Positions 17,897-23,744 of a stretch of DNA of 31,766 nt are shown piece by piece (the stretch's first letter is position 1; every line of letters begins with the position of its first letter). The position numbers were made by a program, and so were the translations under genes. The notes beneath the pieces are model-generated. The model was not told the DNA's origin. It searched no databases and worked only from the letters and a program-made list of their open reading frames with translations. The stretch comes from a virus. Location of the stretch: IMG/VR virus record IMGVR_UViG_3300005939_000027, positions 1 through 31,766 of that record. One strand, given 5' to 3'.

Positions 17897-18916
17897 CTAT
17901 TCCAGCCAAATTTGACGATAAAGATACCATTGCACTACCTTCTCTAAGCTACTTCTAAAACTCTTTGGATATGAAAATCCTTCGCTTTCTAATAACTCTC
18001 CAGATAAACTATATCGTAAATCATGACCTGGTCTGCTGGAATGAAAATCCACCATTTCATATTCTAACTTCTTACCAAGTATATCGGCAATCATCTTTGC
18101 TAATGTAAGGTTGTCTACTTCCTCCTCCCCCACTATGTTATATTTACCTTGTTTTCCTGAACCGTCTAAACACTTACCATTCTCTGTTAAGAATAAAAGT
18201 GCGGCACATATATTTCTTGCGTGTAAGTAATGTCTTTGTCCTGCTCTCTTTTTATCTTCTGAAGCGTGAATAAACACCTTCTCTCCTTTCAACGCACACT
18301 TAATAACTAAAGGTATAAACTTCTCTGGATGTTGTCTTTCGCCGAAGATGTTCATCGAGTGTGTCACTATAATCGGCAACTTGTATGTGTTAGCAAACGC
18401 TAATGCAAACTCTTCTCCCCCCGCCTTTGATGCAGAGTACGGATTACCTGAGTTATATCTATCCCATTCTTTGTAGTCTACCCCGTCTGGTGCTGTTCCG
18501 AACACTTCATCCGTACTGAAATAAATAATTCTTTTTGGATTCATCTCTCGGCAGGCTTGTAAAAGATTAACAGTTCCAATTACATTGTCCATCGCAAATA
18601 ACCAAGGGTCTTCTATTGAACGGTCTACATGGCTTGATGCGGCTAAATGCCATACATAGTCTGCTTTAATCGGCACATTCAATGCAGATTTTAAATCCCA
18701 CCATAAGAAACTAACTCTGTTCTTTTCTTTTTCCCAGATGTCAATGTCTAATAAACGATGTAAGTTTCCAGACAAATCAAGTCTGTCTAATATAATAATA
18801 TCCCAGTCAGTGTTCTTTAACACCCCCTCTACCATATGAGAGCCGACAAAGCCTGCACCACCCGTAATCAATAAAACCTCTTTTTTAGTTGTTTGCCCTG
18901 GCATATATTCTTTCAT
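17897..18916 (-). CDS. NAD-dependent nucleotide-sugar 4,6-dehydratase-like enzyme
   Basis: A 339-residue extended short-chain dehydrogenase. The NAD-binding motif GGAGFVG lies at residues 19-25. STDEVFG holds the Thr-Asp-Glu triad (135-137) that marks sugar 4,6-dehydratases rather than simple epimerases, and Tyr160-x3-Lys164 (YSASK) completes the active site. Later segments (SMNIFGERQHPEKFIPLVI, GQRHYLHARNICAALLFL, YNIVGEEEVDNLTLAKMIADILGK) fit the family. It would make a 4-keto-6-deoxy sugar nucleotide, but no reductase or epimerase to finish the sugar is visible, so the phage may rely on host enzymes. First gene of the inserted glycan cassette. Confidence 0.88.
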   Translation of the reverse strand: MKEYMPGQTTKKEVLLITGGAGFVGSHMVEGVLKNTDWDIIILDRLDLSGNLHRLLDIDIWEKEKNRVSFLWWDLKSALNVPIKADYVWHLAASSHVDRSIEDPWLFAMDNVIGTVNLLQACREMNPKRIIYFSTDEVFGTAPDGVDYKEWDRYNSGNPYSASKAGGEEFALAFANTYKLPIIVTHSMNIFGERQHPEKFIPLVIKCALKGEKVFIHASEDKKRAGQRHYLHARNICAALLFLTENGKCLDGSGKQGKYNIVGEEEVDNLTLAKMIADILGKKLEYEMVDFHSSRPGHDLRYSLSGELLESEGFSYPKSFRSSLEKVVQWYLYRQIWLE

Positions 18917-18932
18917 AATTTGTCTATAATGT

Positions 18933-19319
18933 TTATTTTAGTTGTTTTGGTTCTTGCTCTTCGTAGTCGCCTTCTTCAAAAAGTTCTAGTATTTCGTCTT
19001 TAATACCTATCCCCCTACCTTCTTTTGGGTATCTTCCTTTAAGCTTAAAAAGTTCTTGTATCGCACGAATAGAGTTTTGGTCGGTTCCACCTTTAGAAAT
19101 ATCTACAAGGCGATTAGCCAGAGCAGAGTCGTCTATCTTATCAAGACACTTTAACCAAGACTTTGTTCCTGCTAACTTATATGCTTTAGCAGAAGAATGA
19201 GAATATCCTTTATCCAGCTGATACTGATACATGTTCATCTTCTCACCAGAAGTAGCCCTCTCCATGAACTCCTTAAACAATGCTTCTATTCTTTTTTCTG
19301 TTGTTCTTCCTTTAGCCAT
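18933..19319 (-). CDS. Probable terminase small subunit
   Basis: The ATG at 19319 is chosen because it overlaps the upstream stop as TGATG; an alternative GTG 12 bp upstream is less likely. The 128-residue protein has a helical N-terminus (GRTTEKRIEALFKEFMERAT), a helix-turn-helix-like segment (MNMYQYQLDKGYSHSSAKAYKLAGTKSW), a middle part (QNSIRAIQELFKLKGRYPKE) and an acidic tail (EILELFEEGDYEEQEPKQLK). This layout is that of small terminases: DNA-binding domain, oligomerisation helices and TerL-binding tail. In this window the large subunit is separated from it by five glycan genes. Confidence 0.75.
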   Translation of the reverse strand: MAKGRTTEKRIEALFKEFMERATSGEKMNMYQYQLDKGYSHSSAKAYKLAGTKSWLKCLDKIDDSALANRLVDISKGGTDQNSIRAIQELFKLKGRYPKEGRGIGIKDEILELFEEGDYEEQEPKQLK

Positions 19320-19513
19320 CACTTGAACCACACTATAATAGGATGAATAGCAGCTATAAGTCCAACCAAGATAAGTGTGTCAGTCCTTAGTCCAAGCAAA
19401 GATGGAAAGATTAAAACCGTAGCCATTCCAAAAACAAACGAGCTAAGTTTAATAAGCCCTATGTCTAAAGTGTGTATTTTTATTTTTCTAAATAGTTTAT
19501 GAGTCTTCTGCAT
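19319..19513 (-). CDS. Small two-helix membrane protein (holin-like), first gene of the left arm
   Basis: The ATG at 19513 gives a 64-residue protein: basic N-terminus (MQKTHKLFRKIKIH), membrane segment about residues 20-40 (LIKLSSFVFGMATVLIFPSLL), a short turn with Arg-Thr-Asp, and a second segment about 46-62 (TLILVGLIAAIHPIIVW). A longer TTG start at 19549 must be rejected because that TTG is the first base triplet of the promoter -35 box. The predicted transcription start is at about 19514, so the ATG would be at the very 5' end of the message. A two-helix topology suits a holin, but no lysis gene is adjacent. Confidence 0.65.
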   Translation of the reverse strand: MQKTHKLFRKIKIHTLDIGLIKLSSFVFGMATVLIFPSLLGLRTDTLILVGLIAAIHPIIVWFK

Positions 19514-19520
19514 TTGTGCA

Positions 19521-19549
19521 AGTATAACTTGTCCGCTGGCAGATGTCAA
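19521..19549 (-). promoter_or_regulatory. Leftward promoter for the packaging/structural arm
   Basis: Read on the minus strand: TTGACA (19549-19544), 17-bp spacer, TATACT (19526-19521). Start of transcription is expected near 19514-19513, which coincides with the ATG of the first gene. It is divergent from the structured-RNA promoter at 19667. It is the only strong leftward promoter I found near the head of the arm. Confidence 0.75.
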
Positions 19550-19666
19550 ATGTTGTCAACTTTAAAACGCCGAAAATGCTTACGATATACCTTATTTTAA
19601 GCACAAAAAGAACAGTTTTATGCTTTTAAAAAGAATATCTCACAGCGGAATAATAAGCTTCTGCTA
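19550..19666. other. Divergent promoter spacer
   Basis: About 117 bp with no ORF between the leftward and rightward promoters. It holds GTTGTCAAC, a small palindrome centred on a TTGTCAA core next to the leftward -35, and an imperfect hairpin from AAGCA (19599-19603) to TGCTT (19621-19625) around an A-tract/T-tract pair. These could bind a regulator of both promoters; nothing more specific can be said. Confidence 0.4.
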
Positions 19667-19694
19667 TTGACAAGATATGCGGTTCTGATATTAT
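19667..19694 (+). promoter_or_regulatory. Promoter of structured RNA copy 1
   Basis: TTGACA (19667-19672), 16-bp spacer, TGA followed by TATTAT (19689-19694), an extended -10. The expected first base, about 19701, is exactly the start of the 10-base arm AAGAGGTGCA of the terminal stem. The agreement of promoter and RNA boundary supports both calls. Confidence 0.85.
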
Positions 19695-19700
19695 GTAGTC

Positions 19701-19995
19701 AAGAGGTGCAGCACATACTAGTTAATAAGTGGCAGGGTACTGGCTTGTAGGTTTCCTTACAGCGACAAGTCTGGAATTGACCACTATAAATAAACGCCAA
19801 GCATACTAGTTTGCAGAATTCTAAATAAAGGGGTAAGGTTAAAACCTGAGGTATCACGGGTTCCCGACTCAACGGCTAACCAGACCAATGAGATAGGTGA
19901 TGTACTTAAACTCTACCAAGAGACAATGGCTAATAGAGTTGATAACTTTATTCCCCTAAGGGGTACTGGATTGTCATAACTATATTGCACCTCTT
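19701..19995 (+). ncRNA. Structured noncoding RNA, copy 1 (about 295 nt core)
   Basis: The ends AAGAGGTGCA (19701-19710) and TGCACCTCTT (19986-19995) are perfectly complementary. Inside, AGTGG (19728-19732) pairs with CCACT (19781-19785) around a variable hairpin; a hairpin GCA...TGC near 19801-19814 carries ACTAGT (19805-19810), which can pair with ACTAGT at 19717-19722 as a long-range contact. Further helices: AGGTTAAAACCT near 19835, CGGGTTCCCG near 19857, and AACTCTA...TAGAGTT near 19909-19943. No ORF is convincing. The core matches 25030-25222. No U-run follows the 3' arm, so the RNA may be processed or extend to the terminators at 20596-20665. It does not match tmRNA, and group I intron core motifs were not found. 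Confidence 0.8.
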
Positions 19996-20104
19996 ACAAG
20001 CTTATTAGTAAGTGTCTGCATGTAGTACGAGTGAGTGTATGTGTAGTATCATAATATATATCCCCCTCTCCTGTTCAACTCTCCCTACCCTCCCCCCGTC
20101 TATG
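19996..20104. other. Pyrimidine-rich tract downstream of RNA copy 1
   Basis: No gene. After the RNA's closing stem there is a short hairpin (CTTAC...GTAAG, 19993-20012), then from about 20061 to 20101 an almost purine-free C-rich run (TCCCCCTCTCCTG, CTCTCCCTACCCTCCCCCC). This stands out in an AT-rich genome. It directly precedes the palindrome array. It might be part of a replication origin, a primase or initiator site, or a loading site for a transcription factor. Function unknown. Confidence 0.5.
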
Positions 20105-20359
20105 TGTGGTCCACATTTGTGATTTACATTATGCGAAGTGTGGTCCACATAAAGTATTACCTTTAAGAAGTGTGTTGTTTGATGTTATGCGAAGTATGTG
20201 GTTGTGGGTTAGACAAAATGCTAATACAAGATACATTAAGACTACATTTACATTCATTTATGTGGTTCACATTACTATCTATTGCTTTTAATAGAATAAT
20301 ATCTTTCTTAGCTTAGTCTTTCTCTTCTATATTGTCTATTGTTTAATATGTGGTTCACA
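20105..20359. promoter_or_regulatory. Array of four TGTGGTYCACA palindromes
   Basis: TGTGGTCCACA lies at 20105-20115 and 20139-20149; TGTGGTTCACA at 20261-20271 and 20349-20359. The first two are perfect odd palindromes and the last two have one changed half-site base. A flanking ATGCGAAGT precedes the second and recurs at 20187-20195 next to a half-site ATGTGGT. A fifth perfect copy (TGTGGACCACA, the reverse complement) lies inside the lysozyme gene at 24113-24123. The form is that of dimeric regulator operators or origin iterons. No protein in the window can be assigned as the binder. Confidence 0.8.
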
Positions 20360-20595
20360 TTTCTTTAAGGCGCCGGATTTTTATAATATCATTTAACATT
20401 ATTTAACATCTTATAATACTTTAATTCTATTGTTGGCGTGTTTGCTATACTTTACCTCTTTTCTTACCGATAACATGCTTTTTGAGAATAAGGCATTTTA
20501 TTTATCGTTCTTATTTGCTCTCTAAGGCGTTTATATTCTCTTTTGGCATTGTAGTACCTTGACGGCTTCTGCTTTTGTATAAGTTTTTTTGTTTT
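20360..20595. other. Non-coding AT-rich spacer with one long hairpin
   Basis: No convincing gene. It includes a GGCGCC box near 20370 and a long imperfect hairpin in which CGATAA (20468-20473) pairs with TTATCG (20502-20507) and ATGCTT (20475-20480) pairs with AGGCAT (20491-20496). If the RNA promoter at 19667 reads through, this region would be the tail of a roughly 900-base transcript. Otherwise it is regulatory or origin DNA. Confidence 0.4.
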
Positions 20596-20614
20596 GCTCC
20601 GGTCCGGAGCTTTT
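20596..20614 (+). terminator. Rho-independent terminator 1 before early promoter
   Basis: GCTCCG-GTC-CGGAGC (20596-20610) is a perfect stem followed by TTTTCTCTT. It should stop rightward transcripts from the structured-RNA promoter before the early genes. The GC-rich stem is conspicuous in AT-rich surroundings. Confidence 0.75.
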
Positions 20615-20641
20615 CTCTTATTCTCTTATATTAAATCTATT

Positions 20642-20665
20642 CTCTGTTTAATGACAGAGTTTTTT
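20642..20665 (+). terminator. Rho-independent terminator 2 before early promoter
   Basis: CTCTGT (20642-20647) and ACAGAG (20654-20659) form a perfect 6-bp stem with loop TTAATG, followed by six T. It is in tandem with the terminator at 20596 and only 28 bp before the -35 of the first early promoter, so it insulates that promoter. Confidence 0.85.
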
Positions 20666-20692
20666 CTATTTGCTTGTTTATTGTTTTACCCC

Positions 20693-20721
20693 TTGACAAA
20701 CTTTCAAAAATAATATAGAAT
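20693..20721 (+). promoter_or_regulatory. First early promoter
   Basis: TTGACA (20693-20698), 17 bp, TAGAAT (20716-20721). The expected start is about 20728. The leader carries AAAGGTCG (20735-20742) followed by AATATAAAG, shared with two later leaders. It drives the 67-aa gene at 20776. Confidence 0.8.
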
Positions 20722-20775
20722 TCTAGTATAAGCAAAAGGTCGAATATAAAGCAACATAAAACTAAGTATAAAACT

Positions 20776-20979
20776 ATGAAACTAAAAGAAATCATTTTAG
20801 AATATAGTAAAGAAACAAAAGTTAAAATGCCATTTAATCGAAAGCAGATAGAAAAAGAAGGTTATAATATGACAATATTTTTACTTGAGTTGAAAAAGCG
20901 TTTAGAAAAAGCAGATGATATTAGGGCTAATAATAAAACATTAAAAAACTTTTTCATTGCTTGTGAAAAGTTAATGTAA
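20776..20979 (+). CDS. Early small protein (67 aa)
   Basis: First gene of the rightward arm, under its own strong promoter. The 67-residue basic, helical protein (MKLKEIILEYSKETKVKMPF) has a possible DNA-binding-like pattern: helix, basic turn (NRKQIEKEGYN), helix (TIFLLELKKRLEKADD), then a last helix. This is too weak to assign. First-expressed phage proteins often redirect host functions. There is no SD; the leader ends AAAACTATG. Confidence 0.7.
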   Translation: MKLKEIILEYSKETKVKMPFNRKQIEKEGYNMTIFLLELKKRLEKADDIRANNKTLKNFFIACEKLM

Positions 20980-20984
20980 AGGAC

Positions 20985-21012
20985 CTGACAAACTTTTGTA
21001 TATGTATATACT
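20985..21012 (+). promoter_or_regulatory. Early promoter 2
   Basis: CTGACA (20985-20990), 16 bp, TATACT (21007-21012), just after the 67-aa gene. The leader has AAAGGTCG at 21022-21029, the same motif as in promoters 1 and 3. It serves the gene at 21056. Confidence 0.7.
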
Positions 21013-21055
21013 TAAAGTAGTAAAGGTCGGACATTATAAACAATAGTTTAATAGA

Positions 21056-21283
21056 ATGTATAAACTCTATAAGAGAATAGGAGAAAGCTTTACAGAGGGA
21101 GAGGAGTTGATAGGAGATTTTGAGATCTTCAAAGAAGCACTAGCTTTTGGAGAGAAAAACATCTGCAAATCTGATTTTTATGAGCCGTTATCTGCAACCT
21201 TTACAGACGAGCCAGATTGCTTTTGGTTTTCTGATAACAAAGACCAGCAAGAAAGCTACAAAGGGAGAATAGTAAAGTTTTGA
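21056..21283 (+). CDS. Early small acidic protein (75 aa)
   Basis: A 75-residue acidic protein, MYKLYKRIGESFTEGEELIGDFEIFKEALAFGEKN, ending KGRIVKF. It may be a compact alpha/beta domain. Its own promoter and first-position timing suggest early takeover or host interaction; no family is recognised. The ATG has no SD. Confidence 0.65.
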   Translation: MYKLYKRIGESFTEGEELIGDFEIFKEALAFGEKNICKSDFYEPLSATFTDEPDCFWFSDNKDQQESYKGRIVKF

Positions 21284-21292
21284 CTTTTGCTT

Positions 21293-21346
21293 TTACCTCT
21301 TATGAAAATGGGAGGTAAGGTTGAGAAGTTAAAAGGCCGTACCTTT
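21293..21346 (+). promoter_or_regulatory. Leader hairpins before the 50-aa gene
   Basis: TTACCTC (21293-21299) pairs perfectly with GAGGTAA (21312-21318), hiding an SD-like GGAGGTAA. A second hairpin is AAAGG (21332-21336) with CCTTT (21342-21346) around CCGTA. The block GGAGGTAAGGTTGAGAAGTT followed by AAAAGG resembles GGAGGT...TGAGAAGTAAAAGG at 21935-21963. Neither hairpin has a U-run, so they are not plain terminators. Confidence 0.55.
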
Positions 21347-21368
21347 AAAAATATAATAGTTCAATAAT

Positions 21369-21521
21369 ATGTCCAAAGACATAACAAAAGAAGACTATCT
21401 AAATTATCTTGTAGATTGCAAGAAGTTTAGCAAAATAGAAGCAGAATACAAGTTTAATAAATATGGTCTAAAATGTATTAGCGAGGTGGAATTCTTAGAT
21501 TTTTACAAGTCTATAAAATAA
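21369..21521 (+). CDS. Small protein (50 aa)
   Basis: An ORF of 50 codons, MSKDITKEDYLNYLVDCKKF, with a helical, charged composition and two Cys. The ATG follows AATAAT, the window's usual leader form, and the stop is 4 bp from the next ATG. Unknown function; it is retained because of its tight spacing with the next gene. Confidence 0.6.
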   Translation: MSKDITKEDYLNYLVDCKKFSKIEAEYKFNKYGLKCISEVEFLDFYKSIK

Positions 21522-21525
21522 TAAT

Positions 21526-21687
21526 ATGAGTTATACAAAACAAACAAAACAAAGAAGGTTAGAAGAGAGAGGCGAGGCATTTAAGAAGGTAATGTTTTGG
21601 GTCGGTCTTACTACTTCGGTTTTTGCAATCTATTGTGCGGGATTTTTTATCCTTAGAGCCATAATACTTTTAGCAGAAATCATTTAA
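21526..21687 (+). CDS. Single-pass small membrane protein (53 aa)
   Basis: A 53-residue protein. Residues 1-21 are basic and polar (MSYTKQTKQRRLEERGEAFK). Residues 23-51 form one hydrophobic segment (MFWVGLTTSVFAIYCAGFFI) ending in LLAEII. By charge, the N-terminus should stay in the cytoplasm. It could be a superinfection-exclusion or lysis-related protein, but nothing specific supports either. Confidence 0.65.
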   Translation: MSYTKQTKQRRLEERGEAFKKVMFWVGLTTSVFAIYCAGFFILRAIILLAEII

Positions 21688-21706
21688 TAGTTAATAGTTT
21701 AATAAG

Positions 21707-21928
21707 ATGAATAACAGATATGTTACAAAAGCAAAAAATTTTACGTATGATATTAGTTTTACAGGTCTCAAGGGTTTAAGATGTTCTGTTAATAGAACAG
21801 TTTATGGTCCGGAAGGATATTATATTGCACACATGAGTAACAATTGGATTACTACGATTGACAAAGGAGAAAAGATGATTGAAGCAATCGAGGAATGTGT
21901 ACCATACACAAAATATCCTCTACACTAG
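21707..21928 (+). CDS. Small protein (73 aa)
   Basis: A 73-residue protein, MNNRYVTKAKNFTYDISFTG, with alternating strands (LRCSVNRTVYGPEGYYIAHM) and a final helix (GEKMIEAIEECVP). The likely fold is a small alpha/beta domain. It lies 19 bp after the membrane protein. No family is recognised. Confidence 0.65.
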   Translation: MNNRYVTKAKNFTYDISFTGLKGLRCSVNRTVYGPEGYYIAHMSNNWITTIDKGEKMIEAIEECVPYTKYPLH

Positions 21929-21932
21929 TATC

Positions 21933-21978
21933 GAGGAGGTTGACTTCAATGAGAAGTAAAAGGTTGAAGTATAACTAA
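21933..21978 (+). promoter_or_regulatory. Leader element with SD, 9-codon ORF and hairpin
   Basis: GAGGAGGT (21933-21940) lies about 9 bp before an ATG (21949) that opens MRSKRLKYN and stops at 21978. ACTTCAA (21943-21949) pairs perfectly with TTGAAGT (21964-21970), so the hairpin overlaps the mini-ORF's start. A short translated leader with a hairpin is the form of a translational attenuator. The following gene starts at 21988. This is speculative, but it is one of few strong SDs outside the 28.6-30.8 kb cassette. Confidence 0.4.
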
Positions 21979-21987
21979 ATAAATATT

Positions 21988-22209
21988 ATGATATATCAGC
22001 TTAATCGCCAGGAATTAAAGGCAAAAAAAGCAAGTGAATTTAAAGAAGGAGATGTTATTAAAACAGGGAGATATTATATTTTTATTAAATATGGTAAATA
22101 TGACACACCTGCTTTATGTTCTTATCACGAAAGAGATAACTTTTCTCCTTGTGGTTGTACTCCAGGAACCGACAGACCTTATTATATTGATAATTTTTTA
22201 AACAACTAA
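21988..22209 (+). CDS. Small protein with Cys pair (73 aa)
   Basis: A 73-residue protein, MIYQLNRQELKAKKASEFKEGDVIKTGRYYIFIKY, whose EFKEGDVI segment suggests a small beta-barrel. A later CSYHERDNFSPCGCTPG cluster could bind metal. The N-terminal half resembles SH3/KOW-like small domains in pattern only. Function unknown. Confidence 0.65.
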   Translation: MIYQLNRQELKAKKASEFKEGDVIKTGRYYIFIKYGKYDTPALCSYHERDNFSPCGCTPGTDRPYYIDNFLNN

Positions 22210-22231
22210 AAAATATGACTATTAGAAACAC

Positions 22232-22259
22232 TTGACAAATTATAGAAAAGGTATATACT
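22232..22259 (+). promoter_or_regulatory. Early promoter 3
   Basis: TTGACA (22232-22237), 16 bp, TATACT (22254-22259). The segment GTATATACTTAA is shared with promoter 2, and the leader carries AAAGGTCG at 22272-22279 followed by AATGTAAAG. It serves the 160-aa gene. Confidence 0.85.
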
Positions 22260-22299
22260 TAAGTTATAAATAAAGGTCGAATGTAAAGTTAATTAAACT

Positions 22300-22782
22300 A
22301 TGCAATTTAAAATAGGAGATAAAGTGAGGTGTTATTGTACAGATGGAGGAAGGCATGGTGTAACAGGAACTGTATCAAAAATAAAACAAGACAGATACAT
22401 TTTTTGTGATGATTGGAGTGATGGTCTATTAGCATTTATTTTGTGCGATGATTTAGAAATAGAAGAGTTATATAGTCGGCACACTATAAAATATGATAAA
22501 GGTGTACATTTCTGCACAGAATGTGGAAAAATAATACCAGGGAAATTAGTTGGTGCAGAGAATTACAAAAAAGTAGTTTGTATAGGAACGGAGCTGATTT
22601 CAATCTGTCCTTATTCCAAATTCAGTGCAAAAACTGGGAAAAGACAATATGTATATAAATATCGTTGTTCTAATTACAAAATCTTCAGCTCACATGCTAA
22701 TTTTTTGGTAGATGATGTAGTTACATTGAATAATTGGGGTGATGAGTTGTGTGATTGCATACATTATGGAAATTGGATTTAA
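22300..22782 (+). CDS. Cys-rich protein with SH3/KOW-like N-terminus (160 aa)
   Basis: The N-terminal part (MQFKIGDKVRCYCTDGGRHGVTGTVSKIKQD) has the GDKVR...GVTGTV spacing of a KOW/SH3-like barrel, as found in proteins that bind RNA polymerase or ribosomes. The middle has CTEC around residue 72 and a later CPYSKFSAKTGKRQYVYKYRC that may form a zinc site. The C-terminus repeats Cys (ELCDCIHYGNW). It could modulate transcription; this is inference from pattern only. Confidence 0.6.
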   Translation: MQFKIGDKVRCYCTDGGRHGVTGTVSKIKQDRYIFCDDWSDGLLAFILCDDLEIEELYSRHTIKYDKGVHFCTECGKIIPGKLVGAENYKKVVCIGTELISICPYSKFSAKTGKRQYVYKYRCSNYKIFSSHANFLVDDVVTLNNWGDELCDCIHYGNWI

Positions 22783-22812
22783 TAACTTAGGAAATGGCTA
22801 TAACTTTGAAAT

Positions 22813-23076
22813 ATGAAACTAAAAGAAATAGAAAAATTGGCTGAAAGTAATAAGCATCTATCTTCTTGGGAAATTAAGCAGGATATTTTGGACACTGAAG
22901 TCGAAATTGTTAACATGGAAATAGAAGCCAAGCATCTTGCCACTACTCCAATGGGAATGCGAGAAGCAAGATGGAATCATATGAGAGCTGACGCAAGAGA
23001 ATCTGGAATAAAAAATAGAAAGAAATTCATAGAGCAATTAAAGGCAATTTTAAGTTACAGAGAAAATTTCAACTAA
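22813..23076 (+). CDS. Small helical protein (87 aa)
   Basis: An 87-residue, charged, almost all-helical protein (MKLKEIEKLAESNKHLSSWEIKQDILDTEVEIVNMEIEA; later KNRKKFIEQLKAILSYRENF), likely a coiled coil. It is 1 bp from the next ATG, so the two are co-translated. Unknown function. Confidence 0.65.
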   Translation: MKLKEIEKLAESNKHLSSWEIKQDILDTEVEIVNMEIEAKHLATTPMGMREARWNHMRADARESGIKNRKKFIEQLKAILSYRENFN

Positions 23077-23077
23077 T

Positions 23078-23320
23078 ATGAAAACAAAAAAGGAAATAAG
23101 ACAACAAATAGCCGGGACAATACAATTTGCAATGTATTGTAAAAGAAATAATGCTGATTTAGATTTTGAGAAATTAAGCTACGAAAAAGCTGACCAAATC
23201 CTAAAATTATTCTCCCAACAAAAAAAAGAAATAGCGGAAGATGTAGAAAATATGAGAGCTAAAGCACATAATGGAAAAGATGTTTATAACGATTTGATAA
23301 AACTTCAAAAAAAATTATAA
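23078..23320 (+). CDS. Small charged helical protein (80 aa)
   Basis: An 80-residue protein, MKTKKEIRQQIAGTIQFAMY, with helices and a C-terminal basic end (NGKDVYNDLIKLQKKL). It follows the previous gene by 1 bp and precedes the next by 4 bp, forming a tight four-gene run to 23728. No domain is recognised. Confidence 0.65.
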   Translation: MKTKKEIRQQIAGTIQFAMYCKRNNADLDFEKLSYEKADQILKLFSQQKKEIAEDVENMRAKAHNGKDVYNDLIKLQKKL

Positions 23321-23324
23321 AACT

Positions 23325-23552
23325 ATGATATACGAAAAACAAGGGGAACTTTATTGCGAGTGTACTTGCGAGGACTTTATCTATCTTGATAACGAGATGG
23401 AAGAAGCAGAAGGCAATATCTATCTTATACAATGCGAGGAGTGCGGGGAGACTTGTCTTTATGACGAAGTACCTGACGAAGACGAGTATCAACACGAGTT
23501 GGACATATTACACACTGACGATTTTTATAGACATAATAAGCATTTACTATAA
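23325..23552 (+). CDS. Small acidic zinc-ribbon-like protein (75 aa)
   Basis: A very acidic 75-residue protein. CECTCEDFIYLDNEMEEAEG and CEECGETCLYDEVPDEDEY contain CxC and CxxC pairs that could form a zinc ribbon. Small acidic ribbon proteins in phages often bind host polymerases or nucleases; no specific partner is indicated. Leader lacks SD. Confidence 0.6.
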   Translation: MIYEKQGELYCECTCEDFIYLDNEMEEAEGNIYLIQCEECGETCLYDEVPDEDEYQHELDILHTDDFYRHNKHLL

Positions 23553-23557
23553 ACAAT

Positions 23558-23728
23558 ATGAAACTGACTAAAAAAGAAATCCTTACAGAAGCAATTAAAG
23601 ACAGCAGAAAGAGTCGTTATCCTCTAAGTCTGTCCGCTGTGGCAGAAGGCATTGAGAACGCTTTTAGTTGCGAGGAACTGCGTATTTTGTGCTTAAAATT
23701 GAAAGAATATGACGATGTTAGAAGGTAA
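23558..23728 (+). CDS. Small helical protein (56 aa)
   Basis: A 56-codon frame, MKLTKKEILTEAIKDSRKSR, ending EYDDVRR. The start MKLTKKEI resembles the 87- and 67-aa proteins (MKLKEI), as does the helical charge pattern; this may be distant kinship or bias. It ends the run of tightly spaced small genes; a strong promoter begins 17 bp after its stop. Confidence 0.55.
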   Translation: MKLTKKEILTEAIKDSRKSRYPLSLSAVAEGIENAFSCEELRILCLKLKEYDDVRR

Positions 23729-23744
23729 AAACCGAGATAAAAAG

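Noticed and set aside
19514-19549. TTG start for the first leftward gene
   Set aside because: The TTG is part of the promoter -35 TTGACA, so it would not be transcribed.
19701-19995. Structured RNA as a group I intron or tmRNA
   Set aside because: I did not find the paired P7-type R and S sequences, there is no interrupted gene around it, and there is no tRNA-like acceptor with a TTCGA arm.
20106-20291. A 61-residue plus-strand frame across the palindrome array
   Set aside because: It covers repeated palindromes, has no leader signal, and its composition (Cys, Trp, His scattered) does not look like a protein.
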